NCBI GenBank assembly: GCA_024639165.1
Contig: JAHEIX010000019.1
Coordinates: forward strand, 62,001 to 126,000
Source: UBA7446 sp024639165
Lineage (GTDB): Bacteria; Bacteroidota; Bacteroidia; Flavobacteriales; Flavobacteriaceae
Length of the DNA stretch: 64,000 nucleotides
Direction: 5' to 3'
Shown here: piece after piece, positions 25,398 through 33,974 of the stretch
Layout of the letters: the number at the start of each line of letters is the position of its first letter
Position numbering within the stretch: the stretch's first letter is position 1
Translations under genes and position numbers: made by a program
Notes under the pieces: generated by a model
The model's input: the letters and a program-made list of their open reading frames with translations, nothing else
What the model was told of the DNA's origin: nothing
The model's database searches: none

Positions 25398-26648
25398 CTA
25401 AAGTTCAGATGCTATTTTATTATGCAACAACTCAAGCGCTTTATTTAATGTTTTACGCAAGTTACGCTCGCGGTGTTTTCCGAAGCAAAAAGTCTCTACA
25501 TATTCGATGTCTGGAGCGATGATAGCAATGACCACGGTGCCAATTTCCACATCAGCATCGCCCTTGGTGGGGCCGAAATTTCCTGTGGTGGCAATGGCAA
25601 CGTCTGCAGCCGTTTGGCGAATGACTCCCTTTGCCATGCTCAAAGCAACAGCTTCACTGACCACAGTAAAGCGTTCAATATCTCGTTTTGCTACACCTAA
25701 CAGCAACTGTTTTACGTCAGTAGCATAACTCACTACCGAGCCCTTAAAAAAGGTTGAAGCCCCAGGATGCTGCGTAAACAAAGCGGCTAAAGCACCACCC
25801 GTACAGCTTTCAGCAGTTGCCAATGTCCAGCCTTTTTGATTCAGGGCTTTTCCAATTTGCATTTCAATGGGTAACTCAGCTTCAAAGCCCTTGATATAAT
25901 CACCAATCAACGGATACAATTCGGCAAATAAGGCGTCTATTTCTTTGTGCAACAGGCCTTCATCATTCCCACGGGCAGACAAACGCAAACGTACTCTTCC
26001 AAGGTTAGGCAAATAAGCCAACTTAATGTGTTGAGGCAGGGCAGCTTCCCAATCGCTTATTTTTTCTGCAATGATGCTTTCACCAAGGCCGTAGGTCATC
26101 ATAGTCTTGTGCACACGAGCAGGCAAGGAAAAAGTTGCTTTTATTAATGGAATCAATTTCTTCTGCACCAAATGTTTCATTTCAAAAGGAACTCCTGGAA
26201 GCGATACAAATACGGTTTTATCTTTTTGCATCCACATACCCATGGCCGTTCCATGTGCATTGAACAATTGCGTACAGCTAGAAGGAAGCATGGCCTGCCC
26301 CCTGTTCAAATCATTTACGGGTGCTTTTACATATTTTTCAAACAACTCGTCAATATGCGCCATCACTTCCGGATAAAACACCAAGGAATCATCAAAATAA
26401 GTACATAAAGTATGTTTGGTAATATCGTCTTTGGTAGGGCCAAGTCCTCCGGTCATAACCACTAAATCAACCTGGTCTTGAGCCGTTGTGAACGCGTTTA
26501 AAATAGCGTCTTTATTATCGGAAATGGAATGTATTTGACGTACTTCAATGCCGATATTGTTCAGTGTTTTTCCGAGATAAGTAGCGTTGGTATCCACTAC
26601 TTGGCCTATGAGAATCTCGTCGCCGATGGTAATGATGTCTGCCCGCAT
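25398..26648 (-). CDS. cinA: CinA family protein (NMN amidohydrolase/ADP-ribose pyrophosphatase type)
   Basis: 416 residues. The N-terminal MoCF-like domain starts RADIITIGDEILIGQVVDTN and includes VVMTGGLGPTKDDITK. The C-terminal domain (from about 255) is the PncC-type nicotinamide mononucleotide deamidase with TAESCTGGALAALFTQHPG, FKGSVVSYA and IATTGNFGPTKGDADVEIGTV. Known members recycle pyridine nucleotides, and the competence name is historical. The ATG directly follows the stop of the FAH-family gene, so they are co-translated. rpmB begins 61 bases downstream. Confidence 0.94.
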   Translation of the reverse strand: MRADIITIGDEILIGQVVDTNATYLGKTLNNIGIEVRQIHSISDNKDAILNAFTTAQDQVDLVVMTGGLGPTKDDITKHTLCTYFDDSLVFYPEVMAHIDELFEKYVKAPVNDLNRGQAMLPSSCTQLFNAHGTAMGMWMQKDKTVFVSLPGVPFEMKHLVQKKLIPLIKATFSLPARVHKTMMTYGLGESIIAEKISDWEAALPQHIKLAYLPNLGRVRLRLSARGNDEGLLHKEIDALFAELYPLIGDYIKGFEAELPIEMQIGKALNQKGWTLATAESCTGGALAALFTQHPGASTFFKGSVVSYATDVKQLLLGVAKRDIERFTVVSEAVALSMAKGVIRQTAADVAIATTGNFGPTKGDADVEIGTVVIAIIAPDIEYVETFCFGKHRERNLRKTLNKALELLHNKIASEL

Positions 26649-27260
26649 CTATTTGACAATTAATGAAAGGGCCTTTTGACCGTTTATATAACCCTCAAGA
26701 CGGTCATTTTTATTGACCTGACTTACACCGGCTGGAGTTCCTGTAAAGAGGATATCTCCAATTTTAAGCGTAAAATATTGAGACACGTACGCAATAATTT
26801 CATCAATACTCCAAAGCATAAGGCTTGTGTCGGCTTCTTGTACTACCACATCATTTTTGCGAAGAGAAAAGGGAAGTTTACCCAGATCACCCAAAGCAGA
26901 CTTATCAAACCATTTACCCACAAATGCCGATCCATCAAAAGCCTTTGCTTTTTCCCAAGGAAGCCCTTTTGATTTGAGTTGTTGTTGAACATCACGGGCA
27001 GTAAAGTCTATACCCAAACCTATTTGGTCGTAATATTTTTGTGCAAATTTGGTTTGAATGTGTTTTCCAATGCGATTGATGCGCACCAAAACTTCCACCT
27101 CATGATGCACCTCATTCGAAAATTCAGGAATAAAAAAAGGCAAGTTGGATTGTGCTATTGCGGTATCGGGCTTGATAAAAATTACTGGCTCATCTGGACG
27201 AACATTGTCTAGCTCATCTATATGGTCTGCATAATTTCTGCCAATACATATAATCTTCAT
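26649..27260 (-). CDS. fumarylacetoacetate hydrolase family protein
   Basis: 203 residues, a compact FAH domain without the N-terminal extension of the tyrosine-pathway enzyme. IICIGRNYADHIDEL and VIFIKPDTAIAQ open the fold; HHEVEVLVRINRIGKHI supplies the metal-binding Glu pair and SAFVGKWF follows; LFTGTPAGVSQV is the C-terminal signature. Such short proteins act as acylpyruvate hydrolases or oxaloacetate tautomerases/decarboxylases, and the exact activity cannot be read here. The gene overlaps the exonuclease gene by 4 bases and abuts cinA. Confidence 0.9.
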   Translation of the reverse strand: MKIICIGRNYADHIDELDNVRPDEPVIFIKPDTAIAQSNLPFFIPEFSNEVHHEVEVLVRINRIGKHIQTKFAQKYYDQIGLGIDFTARDVQQQLKSKGLPWEKAKAFDGSAFVGKWFDKSALGDLGKLPFSLRKNDVVVQEADTSLMLWSIDEIIAYVSQYFTLKIGDILFTGTPAGVSQVNKNDRLEGYINGQKALSLIVK

Positions 27261-28027
27261 GCGTTATTAAGGGTTTCTAAACGAATGGCCGTGAGTACTT
27301 TTTTAGTGTAGCGTGGGAAATCTGCGTTGAGTAACCAACTAAAATAGCCGGGTTCACGTTCCAATACCTCAACCACTTTTTTCCCTTTGTGTTTTCCGAA
27401 ATTAAAGGCAGCATCTCCATCCGCATCAACTATAACCAAGCCTGCGAAATCAACACTTTTTCTACGGGTAGAAAAGGCACTTAATTTGGAAATATCGTTT
27501 TCGAGATCGTCGTATTTTTCAATTTGTGCTTTCAACACCTCATAAGTCGCATTGGTATCGGCCTCAGCGCTATGGGCATTTTCTAAATCTTTACCACAAT
27601 AAAATGTATAGGCAGCCGATAGGTTTCGCTTTTCCATTTTGTGAAAAATAGTTTGCACATCAACCGTTAGGTGTTTTTTAAAATCCACATCAATTTCAGC
27701 GCGCAACATCTCTTCGGCTAACAATGGAATATCAAAGCGGTCGGAATTAAATCCTGCCAAATCAGAGCCTTTTATCATACTGTAGATTTCTTTGCTTAAC
27801 TGTTTAAACGTAGGTTCATTGGCTACTTTTTCATCAGTAATTCCATGAACTGCTGTAGTTTCTGGGGGGATGGGCATCTCTGGATTTACCAGCCATGTTT
27901 TGGATTCTTTATTACCATTTGGAAAAACCTTTAAGATGGATATTTCCACTATGCGATCCTTAGCCACATTAACTCCTGTTGTCTCCAAGTCAAAAAAACA
28001 CATCGGGCGTGTTAGCGAAAGTTCCAT
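27257..28027 (-). CDS. DnaQ-like 3'-5' exonuclease with C-terminal DUF3820-like domain
   Basis: 256 residues from the ATG at 28027. The exonuclease domain (1-170) shows the DEDDh residues: Asp and Glu of CFFDLETTGVNV, HGITDEKV, Asp of GFNSDRFDIPLLAEE, and His/Asp of HSAEADTNAT. The end (about 210-255), INFGKHKG-like FNFGKHKGKKVVEVLE and PGYFSWLLNADFP, is a small DUF3820-type module. Similar Bacteroidota proteins are annotated as DNA polymerase III epsilon-like exonucleases, but this one is probably not the main proofreading subunit. It starts one base after the E2 stop and overlaps the FAH gene. Confidence 0.9.
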   Translation of the reverse strand: MELSLTRPMCFFDLETTGVNVAKDRIVEISILKVFPNGNKESKTWLVNPEMPIPPETTAVHGITDEKVANEPTFKQLSKEIYSMIKGSDLAGFNSDRFDIPLLAEEMLRAEIDVDFKKHLTVDVQTIFHKMEKRNLSAAYTFYCGKDLENAHSAEADTNATYEVLKAQIEKYDDLENDISKLSAFSTRRKSVDFAGLVIVDADGDAAFNFGKHKGKKVVEVLEREPGYFSWLLNADFPRYTKKVLTAIRLETLNNA

Positions 28028-28028
28028 A

Positions 28029-29378
28029 TTAAATTGTTTGAGATTCGTCCCAGTTTTCAATGCGTTGCTTTAAGCGCAATAGGAACATGCCTCCCATGGC
28101 ACCATTAATAATACGGTGGTCATAACTATGTGACACCATCATTTGCTGACGTATGGCAATTACATCGCCATTTTCTGTTTCCAGCACCGCAGGAACCTTG
28201 CGGATGGCGCCTAGGGCCAATATTGCAAGTTGTGGTTGGTTGATGATAGGCGTTCCCGTAAGACTGCCGAACATCCCTACATTGGTTACTGTATAGGTAC
28301 CACTTTGCACATCGTCGGGGCTTAGTGTATTGGTACGAGCATTTGAAGCAAGCTCGTGTACTTTTTTGGCCAGTCCAGTAAGGCTTAGCATATCGGCCTG
28401 TTTGATGACAGGAACAATTAAATTACCATCTGGTAAAGCCGTTGCCATGCCTAGGTTGATGTCTTTTTTCTTTATGATGCTTGTACCCTCTAGAACGGCA
28501 TTTAGCAATGGGAACTCAGGCAGTACTTGTGCAACAAGATGCAAAAATATGGGCGTAAAGGTTAGTTTAACTCCATGTTGTTTAACAAATTGATTTTTTA
28601 CTTTTTCACGCCAATTCCAGAGCTTGGTCACATCAATTTCAATAAATGACTGCACATGTGCCGAAGTTTTAAGGCTGTGCATCATATGATCAGAAATCAT
28701 TTGCTCCATACGTGTCATGGGCACAACCTCATCTGAGTCGCTTTTTGCAAAAGACACTGTTGGTCTAGTAGCTGAAGTTTCGGCACTTGGTGAAGCAGCA
28801 ACTCTGGGCTGAGTACTAGCTACAGGGGGAGCTTTTCTGTTTTTTATAAATGCCAAAATATCGGCTTTGGTCACGCGACCATCTTTTCCACTTCCTGGGA
28901 CAGTAGCTAATTCTTGGTCTGAAATATTTTCTTCCTTGGCAATGTTTTTCACAAGAGGTGAATAAAACCGCTTTTGTCCTTCAACAACTGGAGTAACAGG
29001 ATTAACCAAGGCTTGCGCTTGTTCCATGTATTGCTGAGGGCTGTCCGCCACTTTTTCAGGCACCTTGGGAGCAGATGGTGCTGGGGTAGGAATTGCCTTT
29101 GGAACAGCTGCTGGAGTCACGTCTTGGGTAACCTCCTCCGCTGTTTCAATTACAGCTAAAGGGGCATCAACACCAACAACAGCGTTAACAGGATGTAATA
29201 TTTCTTTAATGACGCCTGCGTACTCACTGGCAACTTCAGAATCAACTTTATCGGTTGCTACTTCCACTACGGCTTCGTCAGCAGCAACAGTATCGCCTAC
29301 TTTCTTTAACCATTGGGTGATGGTGGCTTCAGAAACGCTTTCGCCCATTGAGGGTAAAACAAGCTGATATATAGGCAT
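28029..29378 (-). CDS. 2-oxo acid dehydrogenase E2 (dihydrolipoamide acyltransferase)
   Basis: 449 residues. The N-terminal lipoyl domain (1-80) carries the lipoylated Lys in VEVATDKVDSEV. After a Pro/Ala-rich linker comes the peripheral subunit-binding domain (about 138-175, FYSPLVKNIAKEENISDQEL, then GKDGRVTKADIL), a second linker, and the acyltransferase core (about 215-449) ending in SHSYDHRIINGAMGGMFL. The usual core ends HxxxDG; here the Asp position is Asn (IING). The EVATDKVDSEV lipoyl motif and the length fit branched-chain oxo-acid E2 better than pyruvate E2. E1 and E3 are not adjacent. Confidence 0.92.
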   Translation of the reverse strand: MPIYQLVLPSMGESVSEATITQWLKKVGDTVAADEAVVEVATDKVDSEVASEYAGVIKEILHPVNAVVGVDAPLAVIETAEEVTQDVTPAAVPKAIPTPAPSAPKVPEKVADSPQQYMEQAQALVNPVTPVVEGQKRFYSPLVKNIAKEENISDQELATVPGSGKDGRVTKADILAFIKNRKAPPVASTQPRVAASPSAETSATRPTVSFAKSDSDEVVPMTRMEQMISDHMMHSLKTSAHVQSFIEIDVTKLWNWREKVKNQFVKQHGVKLTFTPIFLHLVAQVLPEFPLLNAVLEGTSIIKKKDINLGMATALPDGNLIVPVIKQADMLSLTGLAKKVHELASNARTNTLSPDDVQSGTYTVTNVGMFGSLTGTPIINQPQLAILALGAIRKVPAVLETENGDVIAIRQQMMVSHSYDHRIINGAMGGMFLLRLKQRIENWDESQTI

Positions 29379-29419
29379 GTTATTTTTTTTTCAAAAGTAC
29401 AAATTAATCGTGGCTTTCG

Positions 29420-30553
29420 CTATGACATAACCAGCACCTCTCCCTTGGCATGACTTGAAATACTTCCAACGGCGTGACTTTTGTCTGAGCTCAAAAATTT
29501 ATAAGAAAAGCCTTTTTTATGCACATTCATAAAAGCAATCATTTCAGCAAATGAAATGGTATCAGGGTCAAAAATAAGTTCAGTGCGTGTGTGTGGAATA
29601 ACATTATCTAGTCCTGGGCTATGCATAAAAGGTATGTTTTTGTTTACACCAATCTCCAAGTTCAACTCTTTTGAAATCAACCAGTAGCAATAGGGCTGTT
29701 TTATCTTTTTTACAGAACGTTTCCCTCTAACTCGTTTTAAAAAACTAAAAGCATTCGTAGCGAATTTAATCCAAAGTTTTACAAATTTAGAAATCTTAAA
29801 ATGTTTGGTATAAAAATAGTACAACGCCTCTCTGAACCTTTTTTGATAAGCAAAATCTTTGGGCGTACTCTCGCCTTTAAAGTGGATAATATTTATCCTA
29901 GGGTTGTAATAGTTTGAATACCCTAATTGTAACGAACGGTAGCTCAAGTCGTCATCCTCACAGTACATAAAGCACTCTTCATCAAAGCCATTAAGCGCAC
30001 GATAATGTGATGTTTTCATAAACATAAAAGCACCGACCAAAACATCGGTTTCGCCAGCTTGATTTTCAGGTAGCTTTAAATTGTAATATTTTCCAAAAAA
30101 TTGAGGAAAAATTTTAAACAACCCTGACACTTTGGTAAAGGCTACCCAAGGAGTGGGCACGCCCCTTTTTGATTCTTTTAAAAAGGTACCTGAACCATCA
30201 ATAAGTTTAGGGCCCATGATGGCCACCTGCTTGTTGTTTTCCATGAAGGATATGGCGTCAACAAAGGTGTTCTCTGCCACTATGGTATCGGGATTTAAAA
30301 TACACAAATACTCCCCTTTGGCATGGGATACACCAATATTATTCCCTATTGGAAACCCAACATTTTCTTTATTGGCAATACGTTTTACTTGTGGAAATTT
30401 AGCTTTTATCCAAGCCAAACTGCCATCGACAGAAGCGTTATCTACTACAATAATTTCAGCATCCAAATCTTTTGTAGCTGCAGCGACACTTTGTAAGCAG
30501 ATATCAATAAAGTACTTTACGTTATAATTGAGAATAACAACGGATAATTTCAT
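29420..30553 (-). CDS. family 2 glycosyltransferase
   Basis: 377 residues. The GT2 (GT-A fold) domain starts MKLSVVILNYNVKYFID and has IIVVDNASVDGSLAWI, the DxD-like CILNPDT, and the acceptor-side GFDEECFMYCEDDDLSYR. The pattern resembles rhamnosyltransferase-like enzymes that build surface polysaccharide or O-antigen. The C-terminal 100 residues are basic and soluble, with no clear membrane segment. Donor and acceptor cannot be told. It starts 3 bases after recR, probably in one transcript, and is not in a polysaccharide cluster. Confidence 0.9.
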   Translation of the reverse strand: MKLSVVILNYNVKYFIDICLQSVAAATKDLDAEIIVVDNASVDGSLAWIKAKFPQVKRIANKENVGFPIGNNIGVSHAKGEYLCILNPDTIVAENTFVDAISFMENNKQVAIMGPKLIDGSGTFLKESKRGVPTPWVAFTKVSGLFKIFPQFFGKYYNLKLPENQAGETDVLVGAFMFMKTSHYRALNGFDEECFMYCEDDDLSYRSLQLGYSNYYNPRINIIHFKGESTPKDFAYQKRFREALYYFYTKHFKISKFVKLWIKFATNAFSFLKRVRGKRSVKKIKQPYCYWLISKELNLEIGVNKNIPFMHSPGLDNVIPHTRTELIFDPDTISFAEMIAFMNVHKKGFSYKFLSSDKSHAVGSISSHAKGEVLVMS

Positions 30554-30556
30554 ATG

Positions 30557-31174
30557 CTAATTTTTCATTGAAATTTCAAAGGGAATCCGTTGACTAATAC
30601 TTCTTCCAAGCGTCAGTTCATCAGCATATTCAAGCTCGTCACCAACGCCAATACCACGTGAAATGGCAGAAAAGCGCAATTCAAACACGCTTAGCTTTTT
30701 AAAAATATAATAGTTTGTTGTATCGCCTTCCATGGTACTGCTTAGTGCAAAAATAATTTCATCTATGTTTTCTTGTTCAACGCGTTTTATCAAAGCATCT
30801 ATTGAAAGTTGTTGTGGTCCTACGCCTTCCATAGGAGCAATTTTACCACCCAATACATGGTATAAGCCTTTGAATTGACCTGTAGATTCAATGGCCATAA
30901 CATCCCTAATATCTTCAACCACGCATATAATATTGCGCTCCCGCATTGGGCTTGCGCAAATATTACATTGTTCGGCATCTGAGATATTATGGCACGTAAT
31001 ACAATAACGTATTTGCTCGCGCAATGTTGCAACAGCATCTGAAAGACGTACACTAAAATCTTTGGGTTGGCGTAACAAATGAAGCACAATTCGTAGTGCA
31101 GACCGTCTACCTATACCTGGAAGTTGTGCAATTTCATCTACTGCTTTCTGAACTAAAGAAGACGGAATTTCCAT
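30557..31174 (-). CDS. recR: recombination protein RecR
   Basis: 205 residues, normal length. An N-terminal helix-hairpin-helix (LPGIGRRSALRIVLHLL) is followed by the four-Cys zinc finger (CITCHNISDAEQCNIC) and a Toprim domain (ICVVEDIRDVMAIESTGQ, YHVLGGKIAPMEGVGP). RecR forms a clamp on DNA with RecO and RecF and loads RecA at gaps. The gene is divergent from the symporter gene (60 bases between), and the glycosyltransferase gene follows. Confidence 0.96.
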   Translation of the reverse strand: MEIPSSLVQKAVDEIAQLPGIGRRSALRIVLHLLRQPKDFSVRLSDAVATLREQIRYCITCHNISDAEQCNICASPMRERNIICVVEDIRDVMAIESTGQFKGLYHVLGGKIAPMEGVGPQQLSIDALIKRVEQENIDEIIFALSSTMEGDTTNYYIFKKLSVFELRFSAISRGIGVGDELEYADELTLGRSISQRIPFEISMKN

Positions 31175-31234
31175 GATTCAAAAATACACTATTTAAACAA
31201 TAGTCACATACGTTATATTTGACAAAAAAAAGAG

Positions 31235-32719
31235 ATGACCGCTCATATGCTGGTGTTTTGTTTTTTGATCTATTTTGCTTTGCTCTACAGCACCTCGTAT
31301 TTAGTAGGCAACAGCGATAGCAACACTAGCTTTTTTGCAGCCGACAAAAAGGCTCCTTGGTATCTGGTCGCATTTGGTATGATAGGCGCAACGCTTTCGG
31401 GAGTCACGTTTATATCTGTTCCTGGATGGGTTACCACTACCCAATTGGGCTATGTGCAAATGGTATTAGGCTATGCGCTAGGTTATTTGTGCATAGGCAC
31501 GGTATTACTACCGCTCTACTATAAGTGGAATGTGGTTAGTATTTACACTTATTTACAACACCGGTTTGGTGAAAAAAGTTATAAAACAGGTGCCGCTTTT
31601 TTTATTCTATCCAGAATAACAGGCACTAGCTTTCGCCTATTTTTATTGTTAAAGGTATTGCATTGGCTCGTACTAGACGAACATAATATTCCATTCTGGC
31701 TGAGTGCAGCTGTAGCGCTACTCGGCATATGGCTCTACACCAAAAAATCGGGCATTAAAACGATTATTTATACTGATACAGCCCAAACGCTGTGCATGCT
31801 GATTGCTTTGAGCATTACAATTTATGCATTGTTTTATGAGCTTCAGTTAGACACCCAATCTTTGTGGGTGTGGTGGCAGTCACAACCCAATACACAACTG
31901 TTTTTTTGGGAGGATTGGAGCAGTGGTCAGCATTTTGTAAAGCAGTTTTTTGCTGGAGCACTTATTGCCTTTGCCATGACTGGACTTGACCAAGAAATGA
32001 TGCAGAAAAATTTGAGTTGTCGCTCGCTAAAAGATGCACAAAAAAATATGTTATGGTTTACCATTGCCCTAGTGATCGTTACCTTGCTATTTTTGGTTCT
32101 TGGTGTGCTGTTGAGTGCCTATGCTCAATCCAAAGGAATAACCGCTGCTGGGGACGATCTTTTTCCCATGATAGCTACGCAATCAACACTTGGAACAGTG
32201 GTCGCATATGCGTTTGTATTTGGACTCATTGCTGCGGCTTTTAGTAGTGCCGACAGCTCCATGACATCACTTGCCACAAGTGCAAGCATTGACTTATGGG
32301 GAATTGCGTCAGGAAAAAAAGGAATTCAGCAGCGAAAAAAAATCCACTTTATTATGGCTGTTGTCTTATGGTTGTGTATTGTACTTTTCTACTATTTTAT
32401 TAGGGACGAAAGTGTGATTGCTCAATTATTGTTATTTGCTGGGTATACCTATGGGCCTTTATTGGCCTTGTTCCTCTTAGGTATTTTTTCAAATCTGCAA
32501 ATAAGAGATGGGCTAGTACCCTATTTATGTATTGCAGCACCCACGATATCTTATGGAGTGACTGTACTCTGTAAAACTACTTTGGGTTTTGAGTTTGGCT
32601 TTTTTGTGCTGGCCTTAAACGGAGCCATTTCAGCACTACTTCTGTGGGTTTCAGGAATTGGACTACCAATGTATCAGCGCACTTCCCCAAGTAAATCCAC
32701 TGCCAAAAGCGGCAAGTAG
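31235..32719 (+). CDS. sodium:solute symporter family protein
   Basis: 494 residues with about 13 membrane segments. The SSS family core is visible: FFAADKKAPWYLVAFGMIGATLSGVTF around the first segments, TGLDQEMMQKNLSC and AAFSSADSSMTSLATS, the region that holds the Na+ site serines. SSS proteins import sugars, amino acids, vitamins or anions with Na+, and the solute is not predictable here. The last 57 bases overlap the convergent fabH gene, so the final 18 codons share DNA with the FabH C-terminus. Confidence 0.9.
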   Translation: MTAHMLVFCFLIYFALLYSTSYLVGNSDSNTSFFAADKKAPWYLVAFGMIGATLSGVTFISVPGWVTTTQLGYVQMVLGYALGYLCIGTVLLPLYYKWNVVSIYTYLQHRFGEKSYKTGAAFFILSRITGTSFRLFLLLKVLHWLVLDEHNIPFWLSAAVALLGIWLYTKKSGIKTIIYTDTAQTLCMLIALSITIYALFYELQLDTQSLWVWWQSQPNTQLFFWEDWSSGQHFVKQFFAGALIAFAMTGLDQEMMQKNLSCRSLKDAQKNMLWFTIALVIVTLLFLVLGVLLSAYAQSKGITAAGDDLFPMIATQSTLGTVVAYAFVFGLIAAAFSSADSSMTSLATSASIDLWGIASGKKGIQQRKKIHFIMAVVLWLCIVLFYYFIRDESVIAQLLLFAGYTYGPLLALFLLGIFSNLQIRDGLVPYLCIAAPTISYGVTVLCKTTLGFEFGFFVLALNGAISALLLWVSGIGLPMYQRTSPSKSTAKSGK

Positions 32720-33670
32720 CACCGTATCATCTTGCTTTATTTTACCCTCAGCCCATGCTTCTGACATAGCTATAGGAATGGATGCGGCAGTAGTATTCCC
32801 ATAGCGCATGATATTGTTGTAAACTTGATCGTCTCGCAGACTAAATTTCTTTTGCACAAATTGTGCAATACGCAAATTGGCTTGATGCGGAATAAATAAG
32901 TCTATATCGGTTGCGTTTTTGCCGTTTTTCTTCAATGCCTCTTGAATCACTTGACTAAAGCGAACAACAGCATTTTTGAACACCAGTTGCCCATTCATAT
33001 AAGGATGATATCGCATATCGTCCTCGTCATAGTTAGCCACAATTTCAGGGATCCACCGCTTAGTACTTGGACCAATAATGGCCAACTCCTCTGCGTATTT
33101 ACCCTCAGAATACAAATGTGTGGATTGAATCCCTTTGGTCGCATCTTCCTCCCGTGATATTACAGCAGCTCCTGCACCATCCCCGAAAATAACCGAGACC
33201 GTACGTCCGCGTGTGGTGAAATCCATTCCGCCCGAGTGGTATTCAGACCCAACGAGCAACACATTCTTGTACATGCCTGTTTTAATAAACTGATCGGCAA
33301 CAGAAAGTCCATAAATAAAGCCAGAGCATTGGTTTCGTATGTCAAGCGCAGGGCAGGTTCCCATACCCATGAGGTCTTGCAATAGCACACCAGAGCCAGG
33401 AAAATATAAATCAGGGCTGAGTGTGGCAAATATTACAAGATCAATATCGTCTTTAGAAACCCCAGCCCTTTCGAGGGCCATTTCAGCAGCCTTAACACCC
33501 ATCGAGGCAGTACCTTCGCCAGAATCTTTTTCAATAAGACGGCGTTCTTTTATACCAGTCCTTTCTGTAATCCAAGCGTCATCTGTGTCCATAAGTTTGG
33601 ACAAATCGTCATTGTTAACTATGTTTTCAGGAACGTAATGTCCGAGACCTACTATACGAGATTGATACAT
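32663..33670 (-). CDS. fabH: 3-oxoacyl-ACP synthase III (FabH)
   Basis: 335 residues. FabH condenses acetyl-CoA or a branched acyl-CoA with malonyl-ACP to start fatty-acid synthesis. The Cys-His-Asn triad is present: Cys in DIRNQCSGFIYGL, His in FIPHQANLRIAQF and Asn in RYGNTTAASIPI. FGDGAGAAVI is the family glycine loop. The C-terminus FGSGFTWGSALIHW is complete even though its DNA overlaps the symporter gene. No other fab gene is adjacent. A separate promoter, short transcript and terminator lie upstream (33711..33888) and may attenuate it. Confidence 0.95.
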   Translation of the reverse strand: MYQSRIVGLGHYVPENIVNNDDLSKLMDTDDAWITERTGIKERRLIEKDSGEGTASMGVKAAEMALERAGVSKDDIDLVIFATLSPDLYFPGSGVLLQDLMGMGTCPALDIRNQCSGFIYGLSVADQFIKTGMYKNVLLVGSEYHSGGMDFTTRGRTVSVIFGDGAGAAVISREEDATKGIQSTHLYSEGKYAEELAIIGPSTKRWIPEIVANYDEDDMRYHPYMNGQLVFKNAVVRFSQVIQEALKKNGKNATDIDLFIPHQANLRIAQFVQKKFSLRDDQVYNNIMRYGNTTAASIPIAMSEAWAEGKIKQDDTVLLAAFGSGFTWGSALIHW

Positions 33671-33710
33671 TTTTGATTAAATTAAATAGCAATTAACGAA
33701 ATAATGGCGG

Positions 33711-33749
33711 TAAAAAAAAAAGAAGGTGCAACAACCACGATGCACCTTC
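33711..33749 (-). terminator. intrinsic terminator upstream of fabH
   Basis: On the minus strand, CGAAGGTGCA...TGCACCTTC forms a 9-10 bp stem followed by nine T. No annotated minus-strand gene ends here, so it terminates a short transcript from the promoter at 33858..33888, or acts as an attenuator for fabH 41 bases further on. Confidence 0.8.
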
Positions 33750-33857
33750 GAACAACTTAACCAAAATTAAACAAACCAATAAAAAGGAATGTGTGTAATC
33801 AAATGAGTTTCATAGCAATTTTCTCCGCAACAATATTTTTGTTGATTGATTACTCCA
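33750..33857 (-). ncRNA. candidate leader or small RNA upstream of fabH
   Basis: This is the middle of a predicted minus-strand transcript of about 140 nt lying between a near-consensus promoter and the terminator. It contains a small hairpin (CAACAA/TTGTTG), a GGAG 9 bases before an ATG, and a four-codon ORF ATG AAA CTC ATT TGA (33812..33798). I do not recognise a named RNA family. It could be an attenuator leader with mini-ORF, or a free small RNA. Confidence 0.45.
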
Positions 33858-33888
33858 CAAATATAAAAACGTTTAACAAAAAAACAAA
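33858..33888 (-). promoter_or_regulatory. consensus Bacteroidota promoter (TTTG-19-TATATTTG)
   Basis: On the minus strand TTTG (33888-33885), exactly 19 bases, then TATATTTG (33865-33858). This is one of the best matches to the consensus in the window. Initiation is expected near 33851. The rest of the 304-base gap between fabH and htpG is AT-rich, with no other gene visible. Confidence 0.7.
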
Positions 33889-33974
33889 TTTATTAAACAA
33901 AAAAATATTATGCCATACTGTCACTCTTTTGATTTTGGTACTTTTTTTGGTTAAAGAATAAAAAACAAACACTT

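Noticed and set aside
33750..33857. 6S RNA
   Set aside because: The predicted transcript is shorter than typical 6S RNA and does not fold as one long rod with a central bubble; its 5' and 3' ends do not pair.
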